A stretch of 64,000 bases of DNA from SZUA-36 sp963727635 (GCA_963727635.1 CAVSHP010000007.1:124001-188000); one strand, 5' to 3'; positions 9,172 through 19,488 are shown, counted from the first letter of the stretch. Notes: a model not told the origin generated them from the letters alone. Translations and numbers: made by a program.

Positions 9172-10521
9172 TTACCGGTCAACATAAAATGGAATATTGG
9201 CGTGGGCGGCATGCCCCTGGCCGTCATAGGCATAGACAAACAGGCGATAGGCACCGGGCTTTTCCGGCGCGACCAACTGGGCGTCCTGTTTGGTTGGATC
9301 GATCATATGTCCGTCTAAGCTGGCAATTTCCTCTTCATAATCACCCGCCTCTTGCTTTGCATCGCTTTCCGGTTTCACCTGCCACAAATAGGTCAGCGCA
9401 TCACCGTCATGGTCTTCTGCCTTGAATTCGGCGCGATAGGTTTTACCTGCCTTGAGCCTGATGCTTTTCTTGCCGGGCTTACCATCCAGACGCATTGATT
9501 TTACCTGCGGTGCGCGATTTTCCGGCCAGTTCCCCGTCCAGATGTATTGCAGCACGTCAATCACTTCGGTCTCTTCGCCCGTTTCGGTAAACAGACCGTA
9601 CCATGTGGGTGTTTTTTCCTGCTTCTGACCCCACAGGAAGACATAGTTTCCGAGGATCTGATCTGTAAAGGGTTCGATTACTTTTGTGTAGCCGCGCAGA
9701 TAGGTTTCAGCTTTAGCAGAACTGTCCTGTTCAAGCGGCGCACCCCAGCTGGTTTTTGCAACCTCCCAATGCCCGATTGCACCCCACTCGGTGATGAAAT
9801 AGGGATCGGTGAAGTGAGTGTCCTTGATAAATCTCGGTAAATCATAAAGCTGGGCATATAACTGGAAACTGATGAAATCCAGATCCGGCGCCCTGTTGTG
9901 AATGACTTCGATCATGCCTTCGCTAAACCCGGCAACCGTCGTCGTGGTTGGATGGTTTGGATCGACCTCATGAATCATTCGTGACAGGTCGTTGACCGCG
10001 TCATAGACTTTAGGGTTTTTATATTGGTAATTCAATTCGTTACCGATAATCCAGGTCAGCAGGGCGGGGTGATCCTTGTACTTGAGAACCTCCTGTTTTA
10101 TGGTGGCGAACTGCCTGGCAACCGCTGCCTCGTCGTCATAATCGAAGTCCAGGCGTTCCGAACCTGTATACACGCACAGGGATACGGTGATCCCGAGTTC
10201 ATGCGCCTGGTCCAATAGCAGCGCGGTACCCTCGGGACCATCGACCGTGCTCCAGGTACGTATGGAATTGCCGCCGTGCGCCGCCAGGCTCTCCAGGTCG
10301 ATATCTGCAAGTCCTGCCCCTTTTACCCGGTAGGGTTCGCCATTACGCAGCAATTGGTACTTGCCGTCATGTTTCACCACTTCCACCTTGACGGCTTGCG
10401 CCCAGGCTGCGCTCGAAGTCAAAACAAGCAAGCTCAAACCAAACAGAATGGTGATGACAGCGTACATATGGATTCTTTGGAATATTTTCATTGGAGCTAA
10501 CCGTTTGCTTAAGTTGGACAT
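9172..10521 (-). CDS. secreted clan GH-A glycoside hydrolase with Ig-like C-terminal domain
   Basis: A 449-residue predicted periplasmic or secreted hydrolase. A signal peptide ends near SSAAWAQ (residue 42). Residues about 55-340 form a TIM barrel with the two clan GH-A acids: the acid/base Glu162 in WIIGNELNY and the nucleophile Glu245 in YFITEWGAIG. The last 100 residues (RAPQVKSMRLDG..., LTYLWQVKP, YRLFVYAYDGQGHA) look like an Ig/PKD-type beta-sandwich. The family number is not certain: it resembles GH2-type barrels, and a GH158-like beta-1,3-glucanase is a plausible alternative given the locus. It follows the sugar-porter gene by 2 bases. An internal ATG at 10491 is an alternative start. 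Confidence 0.8.
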   Translation of the reverse strand: MSNLSKRLAPMKIFQRIHMYAVITILFGLSLLVLTSSAAWAQAVKVEVVKHDGKYQLLRNGEPYRVKGAGLADIDLESLAAHGGNSIRTWSTVDGPEGTALLLDQAHELGITVSLCVYTGSERLDFDYDDEAAVARQFATIKQEVLKYKDHPALLTWIIGNELNYQYKNPKVYDAVNDLSRMIHEVDPNHPTTTTVAGFSEGMIEVIHNRAPDLDFISFQLYAQLYDLPRFIKDTHFTDPYFITEWGAIGHWEVAKTSWGAPLEQDSSAKAETYLRGYTKVIEPFTDQILGNYVFLWGQKQEKTPTWYGLFTETGEETEVIDVLQYIWTGNWPENRAPQVKSMRLDGKPGKKSIRLKAGKTYRAEFKAEDHDGDALTYLWQVKPESDAKQEAGDYEEEIASLDGHMIDPTKQDAQLVAPEKPGAYRLFVYAYDGQGHAAHANIPFYVDR

Positions 10522-10523
10522 GG

Positions 10524-12083
10524 CTATTTAACCAGGATGCGTTCAAGGCTTTCGAGAGATTGCCCCTTGGTTTCAGGCAATAACTGCACAATGATGGCAA
10601 GACCGGCGACGGCGAATAAGCCGTAAAGTAAAAATGTGCCGGCATTGCCGAGGGTCGAAAGCTCCCACGGGAAGATCAGCTGCACCAGGAAACTTACAGC
10701 TGAATTGATAAAACCCACAAAGGATATGGCGACAGCACGTATCCGGTTGGGGAACAGTTCTGAAAAAAGCACCCACATGACAGGTCCGATCGAAACCGCA
10801 AAGCTGGCTACAAAACCCAGTATTCCAGCCAGGATAACCATCGGATTCATGCTGATCGAAGAGCTGATCAGAATGGCTTCATTTTCCTTCAGAGTCTGTT
10901 CGCCGATGAGGTCCGCCAGGGCTTTCTTGTAAGCCAGGTCACTGTCAAAAGTCTTACCTTCAATCGACCCGAGTTGCGCGCGATTCACACTTGGCGGAAG
11001 TTGTTCGATGGCTTCCTTGTCGAGGCTGTAAGTAGCAGTGCCAAAACCGTAGGCGAGTAAAAACATACACAACGCAATACCCGTAACGCCCATGCTCAAC
11101 AGGGTTTTCCTGCCAATTTTATCGATCAGCGCGATCGCCAGTAGTGTAAAGGCCAGGTTGGTCAGACCCACCAGCACCGCCTGCATGTAGGATGCATCGG
11201 TGCCAATACCGGATTGCTCAAATATCATGGGTGCGTAAAAAAACACCGAATTGATACCGGTTATCTGCTGCAGAACCGCCACCGTGATGCCAATCAGCAA
11301 GACCAGGCGCATGGGCTTTTTGAAAAGCCCAGACAGCCTGGATGGTTCGCTGGCGGGCGTATGTACGATACTGGAGCGTATTTCGTCAATCTGATTCTGG
11401 GCCCGTACCGGCGTGTTGAACCTTGTCATGACCTCCAGGGCTTCTTTTTCCCTGTCTTTCATAATCAGCCAGCGCGGGCTTTCCGGAACCGGCCACAAGC
11501 TAAAAAAATACACGATGGCCGGCAGGGCTTCCAGGCCCAGCATCCAGCGCCAACTCCATTCATCAATGCGTAAGGACACGATCCAGGCAGCATCTGACTG
11601 TCCGAGTTTAAGTATCAGGTAGTTCATGAAGAACGCAACCGATATACCAACCACGATATTCAGCTGGTTGATTGAAACCATTCTTCCGCGTAGTTCCGGT
11701 GGCGATATTTCCGCGATGTACATGGGTGCAACGATCAGGGCTGCCCCAACGCCAAGACCGCCAATCATACGTGCGACCACCAGGATAAGAAACGAAGGTG
11801 CCAGCGCTGAGAGCAAAGCAGACATAAAGAACAATATCGCCGCATATTTGAGGACGGGTCTGCGCCCGAGCCTGTCACTGAGGGGGCCTGCCACCATCAT
11901 CGCAAAAGTGGCCGCAAACGCGAGCGATGCCACGGACCAGCCCAGCTGTATCTTGTTCAGATCAAATTCAATCTCGATAAATTTCACCGCACCGGATATA
12001 ACCGAGGCATCAAAACCCATCAAGAACCCGCCAAGGGCAACAATTGAAGCGATGAATACGGTATTTAATGTTTGCTGATTCAT
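10524..12083 (-). CDS. sugar porter (SP) family MFS transporter
   Basis: A 519-residue, 12-helix inner-membrane transporter of the XylE/GLUT-like family. Diagnostic motifs are GFDASVISGA in helix 1, DRLGRRP between helices 2 and 3, PESPRWL after helix 6, QQITGINSVFFYAP in helix 7, and PETKGQSLE at the C-terminus. A long loop of about 70 residues between helices 9 and 10 is somewhat unusual. Members move monosaccharides by proton symport or facilitated diffusion; here glucose released from beta-glucan is the natural guess. It is second in the leftward operon, 24 bases after the first GH3 gene. Confidence 0.93.
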   Translation of the reverse strand: MNQQTLNTVFIASIVALGGFLMGFDASVISGAVKFIEIEFDLNKIQLGWSVASLAFAATFAMMVAGPLSDRLGRRPVLKYAAILFFMSALLSALAPSFLILVVARMIGGLGVGAALIVAPMYIAEISPPELRGRMVSINQLNIVVGISVAFFMNYLILKLGQSDAAWIVSLRIDEWSWRWMLGLEALPAIVYFFSLWPVPESPRWLIMKDREKEALEVMTRFNTPVRAQNQIDEIRSSIVHTPASEPSRLSGLFKKPMRLVLLIGITVAVLQQITGINSVFFYAPMIFEQSGIGTDASYMQAVLVGLTNLAFTLLAIALIDKIGRKTLLSMGVTGIALCMFLLAYGFGTATYSLDKEAIEQLPPSVNRAQLGSIEGKTFDSDLAYKKALADLIGEQTLKENEAILISSSISMNPMVILAGILGFVASFAVSIGPVMWVLFSELFPNRIRAVAISFVGFINSAVSFLVQLIFPWELSTLGNAGTFLLYGLFAVAGLAIIVQLLPETKGQSLESLERILVK

Positions 12084-12107
12084 GGAAATAGGCAGGGATA
12101 TTTCATG

Positions 12108-14315
12108 TTAACAGCTGATGCTGAATTTGGTTCTGAGCCCGGCATCGGAATCGCTGCCAATCCAGGCATGAAAAAGCCCCGGCTCAACAACAGCTTGCAT
12201 GCTCCTGTTGCAGAACGCGAGGTCGTCGGTGTGAATTTCAAAACTGACCTTTTCGCACTGGCCTGGTTCGAGCCGGATTTTTTTGAATCCTTTAAGCTCC
12301 TTGACCGGCCTGGTTACACTGCCCACCAGGTCCCTTGTATAAAGTTGTACGACCTCCTCGGCCGTGAAACCGCCGTGGTTGGTCAACTCGGCACTGATTT
12401 GGATAGTCTCCCCCATTTTGATGCTATCGGCGCTGGTCTTGATGTTTTGATACCTGAAATCGGCGTATGACAACCCGAAACCAAACCGAAAAAGTGGTGT
12501 GAAACCAGCATCAAGATGCATGGCGGACATGCCCGTTGAAGTCTGGGGAGTGTCGACGGCGATGTCGTCAATATGAACATAGGTTTCAGGGCTGGCCGGT
12601 TTGCCGGTGTTTTTATGCGAATAATATATCGGGATCTGGCCGACCATCCTTGGAAACGTTACCGGCAGTTTACCGCAGGGCTGTTCCACGCCAAACAACA
12701 GATCGGCTATCGCTGGCCCACCCATGGTGCCGGGATGCCAGGCGTACAAAATGGCATCTACCTTGTCGACGATTGACGACAGCGTCAGCGGTCTTCCAGC
12801 CATGATAACCAATACGATGGGTTTACCGGTTGCGGCAATTTCTTCGATCAGACTTTCCTGGTAACCCGGCAGATCGATATTGGCGCGGCAGTGTGCCTCA
12901 CCGGAAAGAATCGCTTCTTCACCGGCAAACATGATCACAATGTCAGATTGTTGCGCGATCTGAACGGCGTCGGCAAAACCGTCGCGGCTTTTGCTGCGCG
13001 AGTGGTCAAGGCCTTTGCTGAATCGAATCCTCGCACGTTCACCCAGCAAGTTGCGCAAGGCCTGCAGACCGGTTTGACTTAAGCCAGGGTCGCCGTCGAA
13101 TACCCAGGTACCCAATTGCTCCTGCGCCTCATCTGCCAGCGGACCGATGACAGCGATTGCGCCGGGTTGCTGCAGTGACAAAGGCAGTAGCTGACGGTCG
13201 TTCTTCAATAATACACAGCTTTGCACGGCAGCCCGCCTGGCAGCCTCGAGGTGCCGGGAATTTGCAATGGCCGGAAAACTCGCCGGGTCCGTATAGGGGT
13301 TTTCAAACAGTGCCAGGCGAAATTTAAGACGCAAAATGCTGGTGACCATCGCGTCTATGTCCGCTTCAGAAACCCTGCCTTCATTGATCAGTGCTTGCAG
13401 GTGATCAGCATACGTGGAGCTGGCCATTTCCATGCTCACACCTGCGTTGGCTGCCTCATATGCCGCCTCCTTGTCAGTGGCCGTCAGACCATGCGTGGTC
13501 ATCTGCGGGATCGAGTCCCAGTCACTGACGACCAGGCCCTGGAAACCCCATTCTTTTCGCAGGACCTGTTTGAGAAGAAATTCATTGGCGGTTGCCGGCA
13601 CGCCATTCAATTCACTGAATGAGGTCATGAAGGTGGCTACACCGGCATCGGCCACTGCTTTGAATGGCGGCAGATAAACATTGCGAAGCTCGATCTCAGG
13701 GATATTGGCCGTGTTGTAGTCACGGCCGCTTTCGCATGCCCCATAACCCGCAAAGTGCTTGGCACAGGCAGCGATGGAACCGGGCGTGGCGAGGTCGTCG
13801 CCCTGGTAGCCGCGCACCATCGCGGTCGCCAGGACCTTGCACAGGAATGGGTCTTCTCCGAAACATTCTGCGATTCTTCCCCAACGTGGATCCCGGGTGA
13901 TATCGATCATGGGTGAAAAGGTCCAGTTGATACCGGCTGTTGATGCTTCAAGTGCGCCGATTCGGGCGCAGTCATACACCACCGCGGGGTTCCAGCTTGC
14001 CGCCAGCCCCAACGGGATAGGGAATATGGTCTTGAAACCATGGATCACATCACGACCGGTGAGGAGAGGGATGCCCAAACGGCTTTCTTCCACGGCCAGC
14101 TTTTGCAGAAAATTGATTTTTTCTACATCGACCTCGTTCAGAACCGAGCCTACCCGGCCATCTTTGATGGCCTGGTGTAAATTCGCAGCAGAAGCATTAA
14201 GCTGACTCATCTGACCGATTTTTTCAGCCACGGTCATACACGACAAAAGCTTGTCAATTCGGTCTTCCAATGACGCTGAACCTTTAGAATCCATGACCAT
14301 CCAGTTTATGCTCAT
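12108..14315 (-). CDS. GH3 beta-glucosidase (BglX-like)
   Basis: A 735-residue intact family 3 hydrolase. Visible features are the N-terminal EDRIDKLLSCMTVAEKIGQM, PLLTGRDVIHGF, the WGRIAECFGEDP loop, KHFAGYGACESGRDYN, the nucleophile in GLVVSDWDSI near residue 275, a C-terminal (alpha/beta)6 domain with VIMFAGEEAILSGEA, and a fibronectin-III-like end. No signal peptide is evident, so the enzyme is probably cytoplasmic and cleaves imported beta-glucosides. It is the first gene of the leftward operon and is divergent from the LytS gene, with a 75-base shared control region. Confidence 0.95.
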   Translation of the reverse strand: MSINWMVMDSKGSASLEDRIDKLLSCMTVAEKIGQMSQLNASAANLHQAIKDGRVGSVLNEVDVEKINFLQKLAVEESRLGIPLLTGRDVIHGFKTIFPIPLGLAASWNPAVVYDCARIGALEASTAGINWTFSPMIDITRDPRWGRIAECFGEDPFLCKVLATAMVRGYQGDDLATPGSIAACAKHFAGYGACESGRDYNTANIPEIELRNVYLPPFKAVADAGVATFMTSFSELNGVPATANEFLLKQVLRKEWGFQGLVVSDWDSIPQMTTHGLTATDKEAAYEAANAGVSMEMASSTYADHLQALINEGRVSEADIDAMVTSILRLKFRLALFENPYTDPASFPAIANSRHLEAARRAAVQSCVLLKNDRQLLPLSLQQPGAIAVIGPLADEAQEQLGTWVFDGDPGLSQTGLQALRNLLGERARIRFSKGLDHSRSKSRDGFADAVQIAQQSDIVIMFAGEEAILSGEAHCRANIDLPGYQESLIEEIAATGKPIVLVIMAGRPLTLSSIVDKVDAILYAWHPGTMGGPAIADLLFGVEQPCGKLPVTFPRMVGQIPIYYSHKNTGKPASPETYVHIDDIAVDTPQTSTGMSAMHLDAGFTPLFRFGFGLSYADFRYQNIKTSADSIKMGETIQISAELTNHGGFTAEEVVQLYTRDLVGSVTRPVKELKGFKKIRLEPGQCEKVSFEIHTDDLAFCNRSMQAVVEPGLFHAWIGSDSDAGLRTKFSISC

Positions 14316-14358
14316 GGGAGTGTATCGGTCACTTTTGCCTCGCGGAACGCGTTTTCGT

Positions 14359-14384
14359 CAAGTTGGACTAGCTACGCGATAATT
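14359..14384 (-). promoter_or_regulatory. shared motif in the GH3-operon/LytS control region
   Basis: Read toward the GH3 operon, this stretch (AATTATCGC...GTCCAACTTG) matches a stretch upstream of the phosphorylase-like gene at 19 of 25 positions, and in part one upstream of the TonB receptor. It is a candidate binding site for the adjacent LytTR regulator. Inference from repetition only. Confidence 0.4.
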
Positions 14385-14390
14385 GGGAAG

Positions 14391-15587
14391 ATGTATCAGC
14401 GGCGCTTTTCAAGCAGTGGCCGGTATCCATCGACAGGGCGGGATGATAGCAGTTTGAACACGGATTATTCACAGACACTAAAGACGTTTTTAAACGCCGT
14501 CTATAACAATCGCAGCTACCAATTCTGGTTGATGCAGCTAATCGGCTGGGGTGGTTTGTGCGTGGTGACGTTTTTCAGCCTGACGTTGTGGTACAACACC
14601 GTGCAGTGGACCTACCTGTCACACACGGTCCTGCAAGCCCTGTTGGGAATGATACTGACATTGCCGTTGCACAGCGCCTACCTTGCGCTATGGAATCGGT
14701 CAATAATATTGCGCATCGGTATGAGCCTGCTGGTGGTGACGGTTGTCTCCCTGCTATGGACGGTGCTGCGCATCTATACATTTATCTGGCTGACTGCAGA
14801 GGAGGGAATATGGGCTGATTTTGGCGGTTGGTATTTTTCTTCCTTCCTGGTGTATCTGTGCTGGACCGCTCTTTATTACGGTAACAAGTACTATCACCAG
14901 GCCCAGGTGGAGCAGAGAAACAACCTGGAGGCCATCGCCGCCATTAAAGAAGAGCAACTCAAGCGGCTGAGCGCCGAGGCGGATGCCAGGAACTCTCAAC
15001 TGGGCATGTTGCGCTACCAGTTAAACCCGCATTTTCTTTTCAACACATTGAACACGATCAGCGCCCTGGTGAAATTCAAGGAGAATGAAAAGGCGCATAA
15101 AATGATTACACAACTGGGTCATTTCCTGCGTTATTCCCTGGACAACGACCCGGCATTGAAAATCACCCTGCAGCAGGAAGTCGACGCCCTGATGCTGTAC
15201 CTGGATATTGAGCGCACGCGGTTTGGTGAGCGCCTGATATTGCAGCTTGATATTGAAGAGCAGGCGAAACAGGCCCTTGTTCCCAGCCTGCTGTTACAGC
15301 CTTTGGCGGAAAACTCAATTAAATATGCGATCGCAGTCAATGAAAACGGCGGCACCATCACACTCAAGGCGACCGTTCAGGGAGGTGAACTGCTTATCGA
15401 GCTGACGGATACCGGCCCCGGCACCATGAGCAATCGACCCTCGCCAAGAACAGGCCGGCGGGTGGGACTGCACAATACGTTGCAACGATTGAAAACGCTT
15501 TATAATGACGCGTATATGTTTGACATCGATCTACATTCTTCAGGTGGCCTGAAAATCAATATCCGCATTCCTTATGATCCGGTCTAG
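14391..15587 (+). CDS. LytS-type sensor histidine kinase
   Basis: A 398-residue membrane kinase of the His_kinase (LytS/AgrC-like) class. Four hydrophobic segments lie between residues about 45 and 165, with no large periplasmic domain. A coiled linker leads to the phospho-acceptor box LRYQLNPHFLFNTLNTISA near residue 210, and an N-box region LLQPLAENSIKYAI near 305 precedes the ATP lid. It signals to the LytTR regulator 6 bases downstream. Its place between two glucan-catabolic units makes it the likely local regulator. With few extracytoplasmic residues, it may sense within the membrane or through another protein. An internal start is possible, since residues 1-25 are poorly typical. Confidence 0.9.
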   Translation: MYQRRFSSSGRYPSTGRDDSSLNTDYSQTLKTFLNAVYNNRSYQFWLMQLIGWGGLCVVTFFSLTLWYNTVQWTYLSHTVLQALLGMILTLPLHSAYLALWNRSIILRIGMSLLVVTVVSLLWTVLRIYTFIWLTAEEGIWADFGGWYFSSFLVYLCWTALYYGNKYYHQAQVEQRNNLEAIAAIKEEQLKRLSAEADARNSQLGMLRYQLNPHFLFNTLNTISALVKFKENEKAHKMITQLGHFLRYSLDNDPALKITLQQEVDALMLYLDIERTRFGERLILQLDIEEQAKQALVPSLLLQPLAENSIKYAIAVNENGGTITLKATVQGGELLIELTDTGPGTMSNRPSPRTGRRVGLHNTLQRLKTLYNDAYMFDIDLHSSGGLKINIRIPYDPV

Positions 15588-15593
15588 GAGCAT

Positions 15594-16418
15594 ATGCTCA
15601 GGTTGAAAACCATCGTGGTTGACGATGAATCGCTGGCGCGCCAGCTGATGTTGTCGTGTCTTGACGAAATTCCTGAAATAGAGGTTCTAAGAGAATGCAG
15701 CAATGGTCGCGAAGCGGTGGCTGCGGTATTGGAGCTTGAGCCCGATCTGATGTTCCTCGATATCAGCATGCCGGGCTTGAACGGTTTTGAAGTCATCAAG
15801 AAAATTCAGCCAGAACTGTTACCCATGGTGATTTTTTGCACCGCGTATGAGCGATATGCGCTGGATGCATTCGATGTTCATGCGGTCGATTACATCGTCA
15901 AACCGTTGGATGAGGAACGTCTGCAACTGGCGGTAAAGCGTGCGCTGGCCCGCTATCACGAAAACCTCTATTCAGCTGATAACAAATCTTCGCTGCTCGG
16001 TGCGATCGACTCGATCACGAGTAATATTGCCGGGCGCGAACCGGTTCGTGAGCATGGCAGGGACAGCGCATCACTGGTCAATCCCGAGCGAAAAATCACC
16101 ATCCGCGATCGCGACTCCATCAGGCTGATCAAGGTGGATAATATTTCCTGGGTAGACGCTGCGGGAGATTACATGTGCGTCCACGCCGAAGGTGAAACAC
16201 ACATCATGCGTTGTACCATGAAACACCTGCTCGACGAGCTTGACGCTGCAGTATTCAAGCGCGTGCACCGTTCCACCATCGTTAACCTGAACTGCATCGA
16301 AGAAGTCATCCCGCATACCAAGGGAGAGTATTTTCTGAAACTGGATAACGGGGAACAGATTAAAGTCAGCCGAAATTATCGCAACACGATCAAGTCATTT
16401 CTCACTTCGATGAGCTGA
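15594..16418 (+). CDS. LytTR-family response regulator
   Basis: A 274-residue DNA-binding response regulator. The receiver domain (residues 1-120) has the acidic pair in VVDDES, the phospho-acceptor Asp in DLMFLDISMPG near residue 55, the FCTAYERYALDAF switch region, and the KPLDEERL lysine. The C-terminal LytTR domain (about 170-270) has IRLIKVDNISWVDAAGDYMCVH and FKRVHRSTIVNL. LytTR proteins bind pairs of about 9-base direct repeats. It is co-transcribed with the LytS gene and followed by the TonB receptor. Its length and organisation are standard for the family. Predicted to control the glucan locus. Confidence 0.93.
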   Translation: MLRLKTIVVDDESLARQLMLSCLDEIPEIEVLRECSNGREAVAAVLELEPDLMFLDISMPGLNGFEVIKKIQPELLPMVIFCTAYERYALDAFDVHAVDYIVKPLDEERLQLAVKRALARYHENLYSADNKSSLLGAIDSITSNIAGREPVREHGRDSASLVNPERKITIRDRDSIRLIKVDNISWVDAAGDYMCVHAEGETHIMRCTMKHLLDELDAAVFKRVHRSTIVNLNCIEEVIPHTKGEYFLKLDNGEQIKVSRNYRNTIKSFLTSMS

Positions 16419-16731
16419 TTTCAGGCCGGTTGAAGCGCCAGAATTATTGCTACCGCAGGACAACTTGCTGCAGATTTCCCCTTTGTCCACTTGATCTCAG
16501 TACTAGCCCCGCTCACCGAATTCGTGTTGTTTCACTTCAGGCTACCGGTACACTTTCCAACCATTGGTGAATGAAGTACTCACCAGAGCCCTGTCATGGG
16601 GTCAATAAATTGGCAAAACGAAAAGTCGTAAGTGCAGTGACCGGAAGCACAAAGTGACCCGCTGCGCATCGATTTACTGGCACAGGCGAATCAGGTCGTT
16701 GGTTTTTCCTGATTGGAATGAGAAAAACAGC
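16419..16731 (+). promoter_or_regulatory. non-coding control region upstream of the TonB receptor
   Basis: About 310 bases without a convincing gene. It contains AATTATTGC...GACAACTTG at 16442-16467 and GTCCACTTGA at 16485-16494, both related to the motif upstream of the GH3 operon and the phosphorylase gene. The heptamer AGTGACC occurs at 16636 and 16653, and an AAAAGTGACCG also lies in the GH3-operon leader. No terminator is evident after the regulator gene, so some read-through into the receptor is possible. Confidence 0.4.
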
Positions 16732-19449
16732 ATGTACAAACAATCGTCAAAATACGTATTACTTGCACTATGGGCCAGCGTGTCGATGATTCCCGGTGCC
16801 TGGGCGGAAGAGCCAAATGGCTGGTCAGACGAGTTAGTCCTGGAAGAAGTGATTGTCACTGCTGTAAGGCGTGACACCAAGTTGATGGATACGCCACTGG
16901 CAGTGTCGGCGTTGACCGCAGATGACCTGGCGCGGGAGGGTGTCAATAACGTTCTCAACATCGGCAACCTCGTGCCGAATATGCAGATTGGCTTGTCGCC
17001 CTCTGATTCCGGTGTGTCGATTGCGATACGCGGCATTACCTCAAATAACTTCACGGAGCTGGGTGATCCAACCGTCGGTATTCATTTCGATGGAATCTAC
17101 TCACCAAGACCGCAGGGTGGTCTGGCACTGCTGTTTGACGTGGAGCGCATTGATGTCCTTCGCGGCCCACAGGGAACCCTGTTCGGTCGCAATTCAACCG
17201 CCGGAACCATTAATATCATCAACGCAAGACCGCAATTTGATGAATTTGCCGCCTCAACAGAAATTGAAGCAGGTAACTACTCGAGCAGGGCTTTCCGTGG
17301 CTGGGTCAATATTCCGGCGACGGAAAACCTGGCGTTCCGCGTGTCCTTCATGGCGCAAAAGGCCGATACCTATCTCAACCAGGAAATGGATCTGTATGAT
17401 CTTAACTGGGACGTCGATAATGATGGCAATACCGATGGCCCCAACGATGTGCCTGCCGATGGCATACCCAATGTAGATCAGCGCAGAAACCATCACCAAA
17501 AGGACTCGCGAGCCTACGGCAGCATTGATCGTTGGGCGGGTCGTCTGAGCATGCGTTTTACACCCACCGAGGACATAGACTGGCTGTTGAGTTACGAACA
17601 ATTCCAGGACAACAGCCCTGGCGTACCGTTTCTGAAGGACTGTGAGAAAGCCGCGGGTACCTTCTTTGCCTGTGATCACGGCGAATTTGATGTCAAGATC
17701 AACACGCCCGGCGAAATGGACATGTCAATCAAGACCGTCCGATCCGTATTCAAATGGGATTTCGCGGAGTCGGTCTCAACGGAATACCGGTTTGCATATT
17801 CAGTACAAGACCGTTCGCAGTTATTCGATCAGGATGCCGGCGCCTATCCGGATCCGGAACATCCGGGTTATGGCATCGCCATTGAAGGCACCATATTTGG
17901 TGGCGTCAACGGGTTTTTGATTCGTGATCCGCAGGCCTACATTGATCTCGGTTTCGAACCGGTGGCCCTGCAGCCTTTTGAAGATCTTGCTTTGGAAACA
18001 GAATATTCACATTACAAATCGACCGTTCATGAGCTGATTTTCAAGTCAGAATCTGATTCTGATCTGCAATGGATCGGCGGCTTTTTCTATCTGAAAGAAG
18101 ACAACGAGATCAAGTTTAACGTGGAGATTCCATTTTGCTGTGCATTCATACGTCCGCTGGCCCAGTCTTTTGTACAACCCAAGAGAACGGTTGAGTCCAA
18201 GGCATTGTTTGCCCAGTTTGATTACGCCGTCAATGACAGGCTCAACCTGACCGCCGGCTACCGCTATACCTGGGACGAGAAACAGGACAAGAACGGTTCG
18301 ACACACGCCACCACCGGCTACTGGGTCAATCCGGGTTTGTATTCCGAAGACCCGGACAACACCTTCTGGTACGAAAGCTGGACATTCGTCGGCGACGGCA
18401 TACCCTTCTACGGTTTCGACGTCCCCTACTGGAGAGACTATTACCAGTCGGATGACCTCGGCCCCAACGATGGCACGCTCGGCGCCGATTTCACCACCAG
18501 GGTGCCCGGGACGGACAACAGCCACAAGGCAAGCTGGGGCAAGGGCACCTGGAGACTGGGTTTTGATTACGTCGCCAGCGACAACCTGTTCATCTACGGT
18601 TACGCCGCCACCGGCTACAAGGCGGGTGGCTTTGGCGACAACGTAGATACCTGTGAATGCGGTAACTGGACGACCTTCGATTACGACCCCGAGACGGTGA
18701 CAACCTATGAACTGGGATTCAAGTCGACCCTGGCGGACGGCAAACTGAACCTGCTTGGTAACGTCTTCTACAGCAACTATGACAACATGCAGAAGACGTT
18801 TTATGCCATCGTCGGTGAGAGCATTTACAGTGGTGCCGACATAGGAACGAACCTGACTACCAACATATCCAGCTCAGCCATCCGCGGTGTAGAAATCGAG
18901 ATGGACTGGACGCCTTATGAAGGTGGCCGGATTTACGGCTGGGTAGCCTACCTGGATGCCGAGATCACAAATATGCCCGCAGGTGATGGCTGGTTCTGTT
19001 TTGAGCGGGCCTTGTTTGGCCTCACACAATGCCCTCCGGAGGTTGAGAATTCTGATCCTAATGCTCCCAACCAACGACCCACCAATTTCCGGGGTAATCA
19101 GTTGCCATGGTCTCCAAAGTGGTCGGCGACGTTTACCGCGGAGCACAACTGGTATTTTGCTAACGGCTTACGCCTGAGCCCGGTCGCGACATTGCACTGG
19201 CAGGACGAGATATTTTTCCAGGACAACAATTTTGACGAAGGACCTTTTCACAGCGGTCAGAAAGCTTACGCAACGCTGAATGCGTCATTGCGACTGATCA
19301 ATGAAGAAAAGCGCTGGGGCGTGGAACTTTACGTTTACAACGCGTTTGACAAGCGCACCAGAAACTGGGCGGATTATGGTCCCGGATACATAAAATCCAG
19401 CTTTGCACCGCCACGCGCTTACGGCGCAAAATTTCGATACGATTTCTAG
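16732..19449 (+). CDS. TonB-dependent outer-membrane receptor
   Basis: A 905-residue outer-membrane transporter. A signal peptide (MYKQSSKYVLLALWAS, cleavage near GAWAEE) fixes the start at 16732, since the open frame upstream lacks signal character. A likely TonB-box region, VLEEVIVTAVRR, follows, then the plug (NIGNLVPNM, IRGITS, VERIDVLRGPQGTLFGRNSTAGTINI) and a 22-strand-type barrel ending in the canonical aromatic residue (FRYDF). It belongs to the plug/barrel type common in marine gammaproteobacterial glucan loci. Placed just upstream of a secreted protein and a GH16 glucanase, it probably imports beta-1,3-glucan fragments. Confidence 0.95.
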   Translation: MYKQSSKYVLLALWASVSMIPGAWAEEPNGWSDELVLEEVIVTAVRRDTKLMDTPLAVSALTADDLAREGVNNVLNIGNLVPNMQIGLSPSDSGVSIAIRGITSNNFTELGDPTVGIHFDGIYSPRPQGGLALLFDVERIDVLRGPQGTLFGRNSTAGTINIINARPQFDEFAASTEIEAGNYSSRAFRGWVNIPATENLAFRVSFMAQKADTYLNQEMDLYDLNWDVDNDGNTDGPNDVPADGIPNVDQRRNHHQKDSRAYGSIDRWAGRLSMRFTPTEDIDWLLSYEQFQDNSPGVPFLKDCEKAAGTFFACDHGEFDVKINTPGEMDMSIKTVRSVFKWDFAESVSTEYRFAYSVQDRSQLFDQDAGAYPDPEHPGYGIAIEGTIFGGVNGFLIRDPQAYIDLGFEPVALQPFEDLALETEYSHYKSTVHELIFKSESDSDLQWIGGFFYLKEDNEIKFNVEIPFCCAFIRPLAQSFVQPKRTVESKALFAQFDYAVNDRLNLTAGYRYTWDEKQDKNGSTHATTGYWVNPGLYSEDPDNTFWYESWTFVGDGIPFYGFDVPYWRDYYQSDDLGPNDGTLGADFTTRVPGTDNSHKASWGKGTWRLGFDYVASDNLFIYGYAATGYKAGGFGDNVDTCECGNWTTFDYDPETVTTYELGFKSTLADGKLNLLGNVFYSNYDNMQKTFYAIVGESIYSGADIGTNLTTNISSSAIRGVEIEMDWTPYEGGRIYGWVAYLDAEITNMPAGDGWFCFERALFGLTQCPPEVENSDPNAPNQRPTNFRGNQLPWSPKWSATFTAEHNWYFANGLRLSPVATLHWQDEIFFQDNNFDEGPFHSGQKAYATLNASLRLINEEKRWGVELYVYNAFDKRTRNWADYGPGYIKSSFAPPRAYGAKFRYDF

Positions 19450-19488
19450 TTTTAAGATTCAGCTAAAACCAAATTTAAGGAGTTAGTC

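Noticed and set aside
9172..10521. GH17 laminarinase assignment for the TIM-barrel enzyme
   Set aside because: The nucleophile motif is TEWG rather than the GH17 pattern; only clan GH-A membership is supported.
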